64,000 nt of DNA from Luzula sylvatica (Eukaryota; Streptophyta; Magnoliopsida; Poales; Juncaceae): NCBI GenBank assembly GCA_946800325.1, contig OX326957.1, positions 58,064,977 through 58,128,976 on the forward strand, read 5' to 3'. A program made the translations under genes and the position numbers. Below are positions 44,803 through 57,258 of the stretch, piece after piece. How positions within the stretch are numbered: the stretch's first letter is position 1; each line of letters opens with the position of its first letter. Below the pieces are notes generated by a model. It was not told where the DNA came from. It was given only the letters and a program-made list of their open reading frames with translations, and searched no databases.

Positions 44803-45403
44803 GAGAAAAATAGTGTAGGCTCTTAAGTCCTACTTCAATTATGAAATATATTAAAAATTTCCAATGTTTACATCTCATGCAATTATTAAGGTATTTGCCC
44901 TATTCTGGCTAAAAATTATTACTCCTAAATACCTTAATTCCTAATTGCATGAAAATACCAACAAAACCAAGAAAATCAAAACTGAAATCAAAACCAGGAA
45001 ATCGTGTCCCAATTTTTAATTCCTGGACTTACTTTCCTTATCCTTTAAAACCTAGAATTAGAAGCTATCATTTGTAATCCAGGAAATCCTGTCCCAATTT
45101 GAAATCCTGGACTTACTTTCCTTACCCTTTAAAACCTAGAAATAAAATCTATCGCTTGGAATCCTGGAGTCAATATCCTTCTCTTCATCGTGACTCGTTG
45201 TAATCCATCTCTTCAACGTGACTCATCTTCCACTCACAACTCTTCTTCGGTGTTCTTCCTTTATTCAATAATCGCCATCGCCATTAAAGCAGTATCAAGA
45301 AGCTCCTCTCACATCTTCAATGGTCATGTAGAGGTTGAGTTTGCCGAAGATCTAATTGGAAAAGCTGCAACTTGATCCTGTACCAGAGGTATTTACTCCT
45401 TTA
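44803..45403 (-). other. LINE 3' UTR with internal tandem repeat
   Basis: Lies between the poly(A) tail and the ORF2 stop codon. It holds two copies of a block of about 77-90 bp (about 44990-45075 and 45076-45165) sharing TCCTGGACTTACTTTCCTTA and CCTTTAAAACCTAGAA. Confidence 0.75.
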
Positions 45404-45516
45404 TCACACAAAATCTCTCAGATTGTCGTAAATTAGAAAAAAGGTTGAGTCTTCCTCTTGTTCTTCGACAATTAGATCATTCTCTTCTAGTAAAGTGTTT
45501 GCTTGGTTGCTCGATT

Positions 45517-45521
45517 GATTT
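45517..45521. repeat. Target-site duplication of Copia, left
   Basis: GATTT, matched by 53453-53457 on the other side of the element. Confidence 0.93.
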
Positions 45522-46149
45522 TGTAGGATTACGCATACGATTATTAGAGTATGCAGCGGAATTATTCACGCATGCGTAACCTAATTCTACCCTGGATCAC
45601 ACTCGAAAAACACCGAAAAAGGAAGAGTAATCAGAATTTTACCTCGTACAAGTTAGTACGTGATGTCTTCTTCTCCAATCTGTTGAACCTTCTCCAAGGA
45701 TTGCTCGTGCAGCCCCTCTACTCGTGTCCACCTTGATATTCGTCCGATCGGAACCGTCAACGCCGTTCTAGCCGGTGTCACGATTATTTCTCTCAACAAA
45801 TTGCTCAGATCTCTCTTCTATTTCTCTCTCGATCTCACTTTGAAATTCTGTGGGAGAAAGAAGAATTTTGGCGGCCAAAATTAGGTCAGAAAAATGGCAG
45901 CCTCGAAGAGAGAGAAAGTTGAAATCAGAATATATATATAGGCAAAAATTAGGTTAAAACCCTAGCTTTCGGATTGGGCCGAAATTAGGTTAAAACCTTA
46001 ATTATCTGAATGGGCCCGAAATTAGATTAAATCATAATTATCTGAAATTAGGTTAAAACCCATAATTCTGAACGGGTCCAATTCTGACTGCAGATTTGCC
46101 TATTTATATAAATTCTTCCAAGTTAATTCTTAAGCCATATTTTCTTTCA
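45522..46149 (-). repeat. Copia 3' LTR (628 bp)
   Basis: On the minus strand it starts TGAAAGAAAATATGG and ends CCTACA. It differs from the other LTR at only about three places (near 45819, 45870 and 46093). A 61-codon open frame in both LTRs is a repeat artefact. Confidence 0.95.
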
Positions 46150-46162
46150 AACTCTCTCTTGG
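46150..46162 (-). promoter_or_regulatory. Copia polypurine tract
   Basis: CCAAGAGAGAGTT on the minus strand, immediately before the 3' LTR; the expected primer for plus-strand DNA synthesis. Confidence 0.75.
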
Positions 46163-47254
46163 ATTAAGACTTAATCAACTTGGCCATATGTCCAACATAT
46201 GTCGTGAGATCTAATCACACGTGATTTCATTTTATTTGTCCAACAAACGTATTTTTGAGCATTATCTTGAGAATCCGATATGTTACGAAATCTTGGTGTG
46301 ACCGTTGTAGGTTCGTCTAAGACTGGCAGTGAATATGGCAGCAATCCACAAGGTATTGCGAGCACTAGACTGCCGTTAATACCTACCCAGAATTAGCACG
46401 AAAAAGGTGGAGAACGCCTTTACGAAGATGCATTTCATCAATCTCAATTCAATCGAGGGGCCCGAGAGATATCTCCCTCTATCCTTTTTCAAGGTTAGAA
46501 AGGAACAATTCCTATCTTGCAACCTCACATCCTTTGTCTATGCTAAAAACAATACTCAATAATAATTTCTGCTACACAGTTACGCGTAGGGTTAATTACA
46601 TCAAAGCATTGTCTTTTCACATACTAGGTATCCGTGAGATCACTCAAGTATGAAGCACTAAAACACACTATCTGGATATGAGTTTGTCTCCAATGACTCT
46701 AACCATGTCACAAACTCATATAGTGGTCAGTCCAATATACGACGCCGCGTATATCCATATTCTAGAATCGACGCTACCGTCTCAGATCAGTAAAACCTGA
46801 TCATCTCATCTACGAATATGCCAGTGTATGTAAAAGTCTCCATTCAATGAATGGACTACCTGGTTCAAATCTATGAACAACTTTATACACGAGGGACGTT
46901 TTAAAATTATATTCATCCCGTTTAGTGGTTTTACTATCATTCAATTGACGAATCAATATGCCAGACTAAGGCCGTGAAACATATTATTCTCAACTGACTC
47001 GATGCACTAAACTAGAATAAAATTCAAGGTCTATCCGATTATTATAATCGAGTAACCTCTCACACACTTTCTTGTTATTTTAAAATTTTTGAAATATGAA
47101 GGTTTAGTTCATATGATGAATAATAATATAAATATCTGTCTCATAAACAAATACAATCCCAATAACACGCCTAGGGCATAATAAATGTTCTCCCACTTGC
47201 ACTAGGCAGATCAAATCCCCTTATACAATAAGAAACATAAATAAAACACCCAAA
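46163..47254 (-). other. Copia internal non-coding region downstream of RNase H
   Basis: About 1.1 kb between the end of the polyprotein and the polypurine tract. It has no open frame with a recognisable product. Long 3' internal regions are known in some plant Copia lineages. Confidence 0.6.
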
Positions 47255-50200
47255 CTAACACTGCGATAGATATCCCAATCCTATCGCCCTAGCATGCTGC
47301 TCATGCTTGGCACGTGATAGTGGCTTCGTAAATGGATCGGCCACGTTATCCTCGGTAGGTATCTTCATTATTTTCACGTCACCTCTCTTCGTAATCTCAC
47401 GAATCAAGTGGTAACGCCGGAGTACATGTTTGGACCGATGATGCGCTCGCGGTTCCTTAGATTGTGCTATTGCTCCGTTATTGTCACAATAGACATCCAT
47501 GGGACCCGAGATACTTGGCATAACGCCAAGTTCCATCACGAACTGTCGTAGCCAGACAGCCTCCTTTGCGGCTTCCGAAGCCGCGATGTATTCCGCTTCA
47601 GTTGTAGAATCAGCCACCGTCTTCTGTTTGGAGCTTTTCCAAACAACAGCTCCGCCATTGAGCGTAAAGACGTAACCACTTTGAGATTGGAAATCGTCCG
47701 GGCAAGTTTGGAAACTAGCATCTGTATATCCTTGGATAATCAGATCTCCTTCCGAACCACCATAGACAAGAAACATATCTTTAGTATTCCTGAGATACTT
47801 AAGAACGCTCTTGACTGCGGACCAGTGAGCTTCCCCGGGATCAGACTGATAGCGGGAAGTCACACTCAACGCATATGCGACATCTGGTCTAGTACATATC
47901 ATGGCATACATGATCGATCCTATAGCCGAAGCGTATGGGATCCGACTCATTCGCTCACGTTCAGCGTCCGTTGAAGGACACTGACCTTAGTGAGAGTGAT
48001 GCCATGTGACATTGGCAGAAATCCTTTCTTGGATTGCTCCATGTGAAACCTAGTTATCACTTTGTCAATATATGTACTTTGACTTAGTCCGAGAAGTCTC
48101 CTCGATCTATCTCTATAGATCTTCACACCTAAAATATAGGCAGCTTCTCCTAAGTCCTTCATTGCGAATTGACTACCCAAATATGCCTTAACCTGGTTAA
48201 GCATCGGGATGTCATTTCCAATGAGTAAGATGTCGTCCACGTACAAGATGAGGAATACAACCGAACTCCCACTGAATTTCTTGTATACACAAGGTTCCTC
48301 GATATTTTGAATGAAACCATACTTTGCGATGACTTCATCGAATCGTATGTTCCACGCACGAGATGCTTGTTTTAATCCATAAATGGATTTCACAAGCTTG
48401 CACACTTTATTCGTATTCTTTGGATCAACAAAACCCTCGGGTTGTGTCATATACACATCCTCGGTAAGGTTCCCGTTAAGGAAAGCGGTTTTGACATCCA
48501 TCTGCCATATGTCATAATCGTGATATGCAGCTATCGCTAGAAGAATTCGAATACTTTTAAACATGACTACTGGAGAAAACGTTTCATCATAGTCTATACC
48601 ATGAATTTGCTTGAAACCTTTCGCCACCAGTCTTGCTTTAAAAGTGTGTACATTACCATCCATGTCGGTTTTCTTCTTGAAAACCCATTTACACCCAACG
48701 GACTTAGCACCATCAGGTAGATCAATAAGATTCCAAACCTTATTATCATACATGGATTGGATCTCGGATTTCATGGCGTCATGCCATTTCGAGGAATCCA
48801 AACTAGACATAGCACCTTTGTAGGAGGTTGGCTCATCATCTAGAGTCAACTCATCATCGTCATTACTAATGAGAAATCCATATCTCTCAGGTTCTTGACG
48901 AATCCTACCAGATCTACGTAGAGCTTGTGTATTAGATTCTGGTTCACCATCCAATGGTAACTCAGAACCTTGTTCCAAATCAACATGTTCACGTTGTGGT
49001 TCTCGAATTTCTTCGAGATCAATTTTACTCCCACTGGCTTGACGATCTAGGAATTCCTTCTCTAAGAAGTGTCCACGTCGAGCCACGAAAACCTTGTTTT
49101 CGCTTGGCAAGTAAAAGTAGTATCCTCTTGTTTCTTGAGGATACCCCACAGATAAACATTTGTCTGATCTTGGCTCGAGTTTTTCCGTCAATAATCTTTT
49201 GACATATGCCTCGCAACCCCAAATCTTAAGATAAGACAATGATGGCACCTTGCCATTCCATAACTCATATGGTGTCTTTTCAACCGATTTGGACGGAACT
49301 CTATTCAGTATATGAGCGGCCGTTTGAAGCGCGAAACCCCAAAATGACTTTGGCAAATCTGTGCGACTCATCATCGAGCGAACCATGTCTAACAAAGTCC
49401 GATTCCTCCTCTCGGACACTCCATTCCATTGGGGTGTACCGGGTGGAGTCCATTGTGATACTATACCACAATCTCGAAGATAGTCCTCAAACTCATAGCT
49501 CAAGTATTCGCCACCTCGATCTGATCGAATGGCTTTTACTTTCTTGCCCAGTTGAAGTTCTACCTCGTGTTGAAACTCTTTGAATTTCTCAAAAGTTTCA
49601 CTTTTGTGACGCATTAAGTATAGATATCCATATCTACTATAATCGTCAGTAAAAGTCACGAAGTAGCGATACCCATTTCTAGCCTCGACACTCATCGGTC
49701 CACATACATCGGAATGTATGAGGGCCAACACATCTTTCGATCTTTCTCCTTTCTTGGAAAAAGGTGTCTTTGTCATCTTACCCATCAAACAAGATTCGCA
49801 ATTTTCTATTGACTTTAAATCAAAAGAATCTAGTACTCCATCCTTTTGGAGTCTAGCAATGCGTTTCTCGTTTATGTGTCCGAGACGACAATGCCATGAG
49901 TATGTTTCATTTGTTTGAGTGGTATTTATGTTATAAATGGACTGATTATTGTTGTTATTTTCTAAATCCAAGACATATAAACCATTTTCAACTAGAACAT
50001 TACTAAAGAAAATGTCATTCTTGCGAATAAAACAATCATTAGTACCAATAACTAATTCATATCCATCCGCAATAAGTCTCGAAACAGAAATAATATTCCT
50101 ACTCAAAGTAGGTACATAACAACAATTATTCAAAACTAAAATAAGTCCATTTGGCAAAGTTAAATCATACGTCCCTTCGGCTAATGCTGCTACTCGAGCT

Positions 50201-51201
50201 CCATTCCCGACGCGTAAATCAACTTCGCCACGAATCAACGATCTTCTACTTCTTAGGCCCTGCATATTATTACAAATATGAGTCCCACATCCAGTGTCCA
50301 ACACCCATGATGATAAAGTAAAGAAATAAGAATCGATAACGGAAATACCTGATGCCGGTGTGTCCGAGGAAGCGGTCTTTTGCTTGCTCTCCCTCAGGAA
50401 GATCTCGCAATCACGCTTCCAATGCCCCTCCTTGAGACAGTGGAAACACTTCTTGTCATCCTTGGCTTTCTTGCTCACGGGCTTAGGCGCAACCTTGTTG
50501 CCCTTTGCCTTCCTCTTCTTGTTATTGTTTCCATTGTTTGGATTCTTCCCTTGAACCACCAATACCTCCGAAGTCCTAGACTTCATGTATCGCGGTTTCT
50601 GGTCACCTTCGAATGTTCTGAGCATTCCGAAAAGCTGGGGAATGGTCATTGTCATGTCCGACATGTGGAAATGTGAAATGAACGAATCGAAACTCGGTGG
50701 CAGTGACAACATGATCAAATCAGTTTGTAACTCCAACTCAAATTTCATGCCAAGCCTCTCAAGATGATCGAAATATCCTTTCATCTTGAGAAGATGAGAG
50801 CTAACGGGCGTACCCTCTTGCATCTTGCATTGCGTCGCATTGCCAAGAGCTTGATACTTCTCCACCCTTGCTTGAACCTGAAACATCTCCCTGAGCTGTT
50901 TCATAATCTCGTATGCATCCTGTTTCTCAAACTGAATTTGATATTCAGGAGTCATAGTAGCCAACATGAGGCATGTGACATCATTCGAATCGTCCATCAT
51001 GGTCGTATATTCGAATGTCTCATCCTCAGTTGCTGTATCCCCTGGCACAGGAGGGATAGGCGTCTCCAAGACATGTGCCTTTCCTTCCTGTCTCAGAACG
51101 AATCCCAGATTCCTCTGCCAGTCGAGAAAGTTCTTTCCGTTCATTCGTTCCTTTTCCAAAATGGAACGCAAACTAAAGCGGTTATTACTTGGTAAAGCCA
51201 T
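47255..51201 (-). pseudogene. Copia Gag-Pol polyprotein with a single frameshift
   Basis: The first frame (51201-47947, 1,084 residues) holds a UBN2-type gag (residues about 60-210), a CCHC zinc knuckle CFHCLKEGHWKRDC, protease motif VLDTGCGTH, a GAG-pre-integrase HCRLGH..C..C region, integrase with acidic residues in FTDDYSRYG, SDRGGEY and VSERRNR, and reverse transcriptase with WQMDVKTAFLNG and YVDDILL. The second frame (47950-47255) supplies the RNase H part, with GYTDASF, STTEAEYIA and HHRSKH, ending LSQC. The frames overlap at 47947-47990 by one base shift, so the domains are separated by a single indel. All catalytic motifs look intact. Alternatively the shift could be a sequencing error. 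Confidence 0.93.
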
Positions 51202-52805
51202 TAAATCTACAAATTGTGAAAAATAATGTAATTAATAACGTTGACTTTCATATATTAAAATTCATTTTTAAACAACTTGAAATACCCATTATTTTATCAT
51301 TTCAAATAGCCCCCACTACTGAAACGGAGATTTGATACCTTAAATCTCATAATGGACAAGATCCCTATTTAACATATTTCTAAGGTGACTAAGGCCAACC
51401 ACTCAGAAAACACGTCACGTTGGGTAGGACGGTGTCCAATCATCTCTAAGACGATTCTTGCTTTATTCGCGAGGTCCAGTATTGAGTCCAACTCAAAACC
51501 AGAGTATGTGTACCTCACTCCTTGCCCCAAATACTAGCCTAGCTAGCTAATTGGTCAAGTCCAAACCATAAATGGAATATCATTCAATTAGCGAATTGAC
51601 ATGCCAGACTAAAGCCGTGCAACATATCAATCCCTAATCAATGCGTGCCTTCTTTTCTACGTACTTGTAAACTTGTGTCAGACTAAGGCCATGCAACATA
51701 AGTAAACAAAGACTAGACTAGAAGGTTCCATTTAGGGAGGCAAGTTACTTGATAATTACGTGGGAGGATTTTCTTTTCTTAAAATCATTTATTTAATTTT
51801 TATTTTATTCATGCATAAAACAAAAACAAAACAAAAATTGTACGGTATAGCATATAGGCCTTTTAGTTTTATGAGCAATCATAAAACCCTAAATTCCCAA
51901 CCCTAAAACCCAAGATGATCTTGTGCTGTTCTTGAAGATCCAATCTTCGTGTTGTGTCGTCTGTTCTTGAAGATCCAATCTTCGTGTCGTCTTGTTTTGA
52001 AGGTTCCTTTTACAAAACTAAACCTATTCTACTACAATTTGGAAGACTCACTGATCCCCATATTAAAATAGTTTACAAATTGGAAAGCTCACTGGCCCCC
52101 ACATAACATACATACAAACAATCACAACACACATACAAACAATCACAATACACATACAAACATTCACAAACAATCATCCCCGTTTTAGGCTATATGCTAT
52201 ACCGAATTGAATTTATAAATTGAAAATTTTAAATTATTGGGCATTTTTGACAGAAAAAAAATTTTGTTGTCCAGAATTTTGTTCGTACGATCGCAACTCC
52301 AAGTTCGATCGAGAAACGACAGAAAAAAAAATTTCGATTTATTACCATATATTGTGAAAATCTTTTTTTTTTTTTTACTAATCACTGGAAATACACATAC
52401 ATCCTTTTTTTTTTTAAATCTGTATTTATTAAAAAATATTTTACAGATCCAAATTTTTATAACAGATCCAATCTGTATTTATTACCATATATTGTGAAAA
52501 TCTAATTTTCTGAAAATCCAATTTTCAACAGATCTAATCTGTACAAAATATATTCTGAAAATCTAATTTTTTCTGAATTTCCATTTTTATTCTGAAAACC
52601 TAATTTTTCTGAAAAATCAATTTTAACCAGATCTAATCTGTTATAATTACAATATATTCTGAAAATCTAATTTTTCTGAAAATCTAATTTTCAACAGAAT
52701 TCATATTATGTAATTTTGCAATTTAGCCCAAAAATTCTAAAATTTCTCAAATTATAAAATTCTAATCTACAAATCTGAAAATTTAATTTTCGATGGTTTT
52801 AACGA
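51202..52805 (-). other. Copia 5' leader
   Basis: About 1.6 kb between the primer-binding site and the gag start. It is AT-rich with repeated AATCTAATTTTTCTGAAAAT-like motifs near 52500-52690 and no coding sequence. Confidence 0.65.
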
Positions 52806-52811
52806 GCGTTT

Positions 52812-52823
52812 GCTCTGATACCA
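52812..52823 (-). other. Copia primer-binding site
   Basis: TGGTATCAGAGC on the minus strand, one base after the 5' LTR. It is complementary to the 3' end of initiator tRNA-Met. Confidence 0.9.
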
Positions 52824-52824
52824 C

Positions 52825-53452
52825 TGTAGGATTACGCATACGATTATTAGAGTATGCAGCGGAATTATTCACGCATGCGTAACCTAATTCTACCCTGGAT
52901 CACACTCGAAAAACACCGAAAAAGGAAGAGTAATCAGAATTTTACCTCGTACAAGTTAGTACGTGATGTCTTCTTCTCCAATCTGTTGAACCTTCTCCAA
53001 GGATTGCTCGTGCAGCCCCTCTACTCGTGTCCACCTTGATATTCGTCCGATCGGAACCGTCAACGCCGTTCTAGCCGGTGTCACGATTATTTCTCTCAAC
53101 AAATTGCTCAGATCTCTTTTCTATTTCTCTCTCGATCTCACTTTGAAATTCTGTGGGAGAAAGAAGAATTTCGGCGGCCAAAATTAGGTCAGAAAAATGG
53201 CAGCCTCGAAGAGAGAGAAAGTTGAAATCAGAATATATATATAGGCAAAAATTAGGTTAAAACCCTAGCTTTCGGATTGGGCCGAAATTAGGTTAAAACC
53301 TTAATTATCTGAATGGGCCCGAAATTAGATTAAATCATAATTATCTGAAATTAGGTTAAAACCCATAATTCTGAACGGGTCCAATTCTGACTGCAAATTT
53401 GCCTATTTATATAAATTCTTCCAAGTTAATTCTTAAGCCATATTTTCTTTCA
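52825..53452 (-). repeat. Copia 5' LTR (628 bp)
   Basis: Same length and ends as the 3' LTR. On the minus strand it contains TATATATATTCTG, a possible TATA box, in its first half (plus 53232-53243). Confidence 0.95.
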
Positions 53453-53457
53453 GATTT
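53453..53457. repeat. Target-site duplication of Copia, right
   Basis: GATTT, lying inside the LINE ORF2 reading frame. Confidence 0.93.
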
Positions 53458-56400
53458 CCTCTTGACTGGAACCACCAAAGCCTTCTGTCTTCAACTTGAT
53501 TTGCATCCTCATCTCTAATTGTTTCATCTACTTGTGTATCTGCATCAGAAATAGATAAATTAGTGTGTAGATTTACATCTGATAACAAATCAATTGGTAG
53601 ATTATAAGTTGAATTATCTGTTAAGTTCCCATTTGGTACCCAATTTTGAAATTCAGAAAATTTTAAATCTTCAAAATTATCAGCTTGATTCATTTTGAAC
53701 TCATATAATATATAATTTATGATCTTCCAATCATCAAATTTCTCACTGGTAAAGGTTCTTCTACATCTCTCTAACCAGAATTGGTACAAAGAAATGCATA
53801 TTAATATCTTATAATCCTTATTTTCCTTAGTATTAACCAATATATCTAAAGGGTTAAAAAATTTAATTTAGTAATATTCAATACTCCATGTAATTTATTC
53901 CATATATAATTGATAAATTTGCACTGATTTGAAATGTGTTCTATATTTTCTTCAGATTGTTGGCAAAGTACACATCTATTGACCATGTACCAGCCCCTTT
54001 TCTGCAAATTGTCAATGGTAAGTAATTTATTTTTGTAAATTAACCATAACAATATTTTAATTTTCAGAGAAATATTAATTTTCCAAATGTTTTCATAATA
54101 TGCTTTAATATATACTCCTTTAATTATAAACTGATAAGTACTTTTACAGGTAAAATGCTTATTTCCATTCCATTGCAAGTAAAAAGCATCTTTTTGGGAA
54201 GGATTAAGATCAAGAGAGTTACAAATTTGATCAAGTTCAAGCAATTGACCATGAGCAATATTAGATAAAGGTACAACTATCCCCAAAGTATTATATAGAT
54301 TAGATGCATTTATTTTAGTAATAAAATAATTCACTGTACCATTTTTATTTTCTCAAAAAGAATATAATTCCTTAAATTTTTCACATAAGGGTTGATCATT
54401 CCATTTCCCTTTCCAAAAACTAGAATTTTGACCATTTCCAATTATGATGTTTAAAATGTGATTGAAAAAATCCAATTTTTTAAGTATATCATTCCAAAAA
54501 TAAGAGTATTCCTTTTTATTTAAATTATCACTTCCTAATTCAGATATATTTCCAATAAGATTTTTCCAACCTAATTTTTCATCTGAACTATAATACAACC
54601 ACAACCATTTCATTAGTAATACTTTATTAAATAATTCTAAATTTAATACCCCTAATCCACCTTTACTTTTAGGTTGACAAACTATATCCCACTCAATTAG
54701 GTTATAACCAGAATTGTTATTACCTTTCTAAAAAAACTTTTTTCTTATTTTGTCTATTTCTTTAAAAACCCACTGTGGAAATTTAAATACATCGAGATAA
54801 TAAATTGGTATAGATGATAAAACTGAATTCATTAAAATTAATCTACCACTTTTACTTAACATATTTCCTTTCCAACCCTCTAATTTTCCTGTAATTTTTC
54901 AATTATTTTTAAATAATCCTCTTTTGATGGTTTTTGAAGTGTAATGGTAATCCTAAGTAGGACAAAGGGAATTTTCCAATTTGACAGTTAAGTATTTTTG
55001 AAATATCAATTATTCGTTCATTATCAATATTTGATCCAATAATTTCAGATTTTTTATAATTCATTTTCAAACCAGATTCTTCACCAAATAAATTTAAAAT
55101 ATATTGAACTCTATAAATATTATTAATATTAGGTTTTAAAAATAAGATAGAGTCATCTGCATAAAAAAGACTAGAATAAATATTTTTAAATGGTTTTAAT
55201 ATATATCCTTTATCACTTAAATTTTCTAACAATTTTGATAAGACATCCATAACTAAAAGAAATAAATAAGTAGACAATGGATCACCTTGCCTTAAACCCC
55301 TTTTTAAATGAATGAATTTACCTGAATTTCCATTTAAAATAACCCTACCAGAACCTTTTAGAACTGAATTTTTAACCCAATTAATATAATTTCACCAAAA
55401 CCTCTTGATTTTAATATTTTTAATAAAAAATCCCATGATACACTATCAAAAGCTTTGTGAATATCTAATTTTAATATTATCAAGGGTGTTTTATGTCTTT
55501 TAGCTAAACAAATTACCTCTCTAGCATACACATAATTTTCAGATATATTTCTATTTTTTAAGAAACCTGTTTGATTTTTAGATATCATATTTTCTATATA
55601 ATTATTCAACCTATTTGCTAGAGCCTTAGAAAAAATTCTTTGTATACTAGAAATTAAACTTATTGGCCTAAAATCTTTTGGTTCACTGGCATTTTCTTTT
55701 TTAGCAATTAATGTGATATATGAAGTATTAAAATGTGATAAACCTTGAAAACCTTTTGAATTAAATAATTGTAGTATTTCATCTTTCAAAATAGTCCAAA
55801 TTTTTTTAAAAAATTCACCAATATACCCATCAGGACCAGTACTTTTGTTTGATTTCCAATTTTTTTATCACCATATCAAGTTCTGTCATTTCAAAATTAC
55901 TCTCCATTAATGTTAAGTTGGTATTTTCATTTGCATATAATTTATCTAAATTAATTTTACCATAAATATTATTATTAATAACTTCTTTTCCTATGAAATC
56001 CCTGTAAAATGAGAATATAAGTTTTGATTTACTTGCATGATCTTTAAATTCAATACCATTTTTATCTTTCAAAATTGGAATCATATTACTAGTTTTCTGT
56101 ATTGATGCATGTAAATGAAAAAATTTAGTGTTTGCATCACCATTTTTTAACCAATTGAATTTATATCTTTGTTTCCAATATATCTTATTTAAGTAATTTA
56201 TATTTTCATACCTTAATTTTGGTTTAATTTTTAACCATTTTTCTATATTATTAAGCTCTCTAATATCCTCAATTTTATCAACCCACTGAATTATCTTTTT
56301 ACAGTTTTCTAATTGTATATTATATTTTTTATGCACATTTTTACTCCATTGTTTAAGTGTTTTACTTAATTGATAATATTTTTCAAAAAGATTTTCCATT

Positions 56401-57258
56401 GATGAACTTTTAGTATTTTTCAAGTAATTTTCTATAATTTCTGTTGATTCTTCCATACGTAACCATTTTTGTTCAAATCTAAATCCATTAAAAATAGGAT
56501 ATTGAGTATTAGCTTTATATAATATTGGAATATGATCTGAACATGTATTAATTCTAGTTGTTTGTTGTGAATTAGGAAAATCAATCAACCATTTTTTGTT
56601 CAACAAAATTCTGTCAAGTCTGGCTTTAGCAAGAGAATTTTTCCAGGTATAATTTAATCCCTTTAATGGTAAATCAATTAGGTTTAAATTATTAGATAAT
56701 TCTCTGAATTCTTGTGTATATATTGATGACTATTATATTGTCCACTTCTTTCATGTGTATAAAAAACTAAGTTAAAATCACTTAAAATCATCCATGATAA
56801 ATTATTATTTTCACCTATTTCTTTTATTTCATTAAGAAAATCTTGTTTTTCATTTCTATTAATTGGTCCATATACACCAGTGATTAAAAAAAATTTAGCA
56901 TCCCATAAAGTTTGTAATACTATAGAAATAGAATATTTATATTTTTTTGATGAAATTAGGTTGAATAATTTTTTATTCCAAGATAATATTATACCTCCTG
57001 ATATACCTTGAGACTCTAAAAAATCAAATCCATTTAAATTTTTACCACAACATTCTTTAATAATTTGATCATCGACTATACTTAATTTTGTTTCTTGTAA
57101 ACAACAAATATCAATATGCTCATCCATTATGGTTTTCCTTACTAATATTTTTTTATTATTATCATTTAAACCCCTAACATTCCATGAAAAAATTCTTAAT
57201 TTTTTAAATATCATTTAAAATAAAATTATTCTCTAATAACTTTATAAACTGATAATGA

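Larger units (their letters stand above)
45522..53452 (-). mobile_element. Nearly intact Ty1/Copia LTR retrotransposon, 7.9 kb
   Basis: LTRs of 628 bp each (45522-46149 and 52825-53452) bound the element; the 5-bp duplication GATTT flanks it. On the minus strand, next to the 5' LTR, is TGGTATCAGAGC, a primer-binding site complementary to initiator methionine tRNA. Next to the 3' LTR is the purine tract AAGAGAGAGT. The protein order is gag, protease, integrase, reverse transcriptase, RNase H, which defines Copia. By eye the LTRs differ at about three positions, so the insertion is recent. One frameshift separates the reverse transcriptase and RNase H parts. Confidence 0.96.
45404..57214 (-). 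pseudogene. LINE ORF2: endonuclease/reverse transcriptase, frameshifted and split by Copia
   Basis: Order on the minus strand: an APE-type endonuclease (57214-56530) with WNVRGLN, CLQETK, GGIILSW, TGVYGP and SDHIPI; a linker; then reverse transcriptase (about 55790-54900) with DFRPISLI, LDIHKAFDSV, YADDSILF and SYLGLPL. A zf-RVT zinc-binding region follows (54334-53850; WLIYKNKLLTID, RGWYM, CVLCQ, E.IEHI, C), then a C-terminal tail from 53840. Frameshifts occur near 56700, 55850 and 55380, and stops near 54900-54730 and 54350. The usual GDFN of the nuclease reads SDFN. The Copia entered the tail at 53453; beyond it the frame stays open to a stop at 45404. It once nicked target DNA and copied the element RNA into it. 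Confidence 0.88.

Noticed and set aside
45551..45736. Identical 61-codon frame in both Copia LTRs
   Set aside because: It is present only because the LTRs are identical; the product has no match I recognise.
48159..51226. Plus-strand frames over the Copia coding region
   Set aside because: They are antisense shadows of the clear gag-pol frame.
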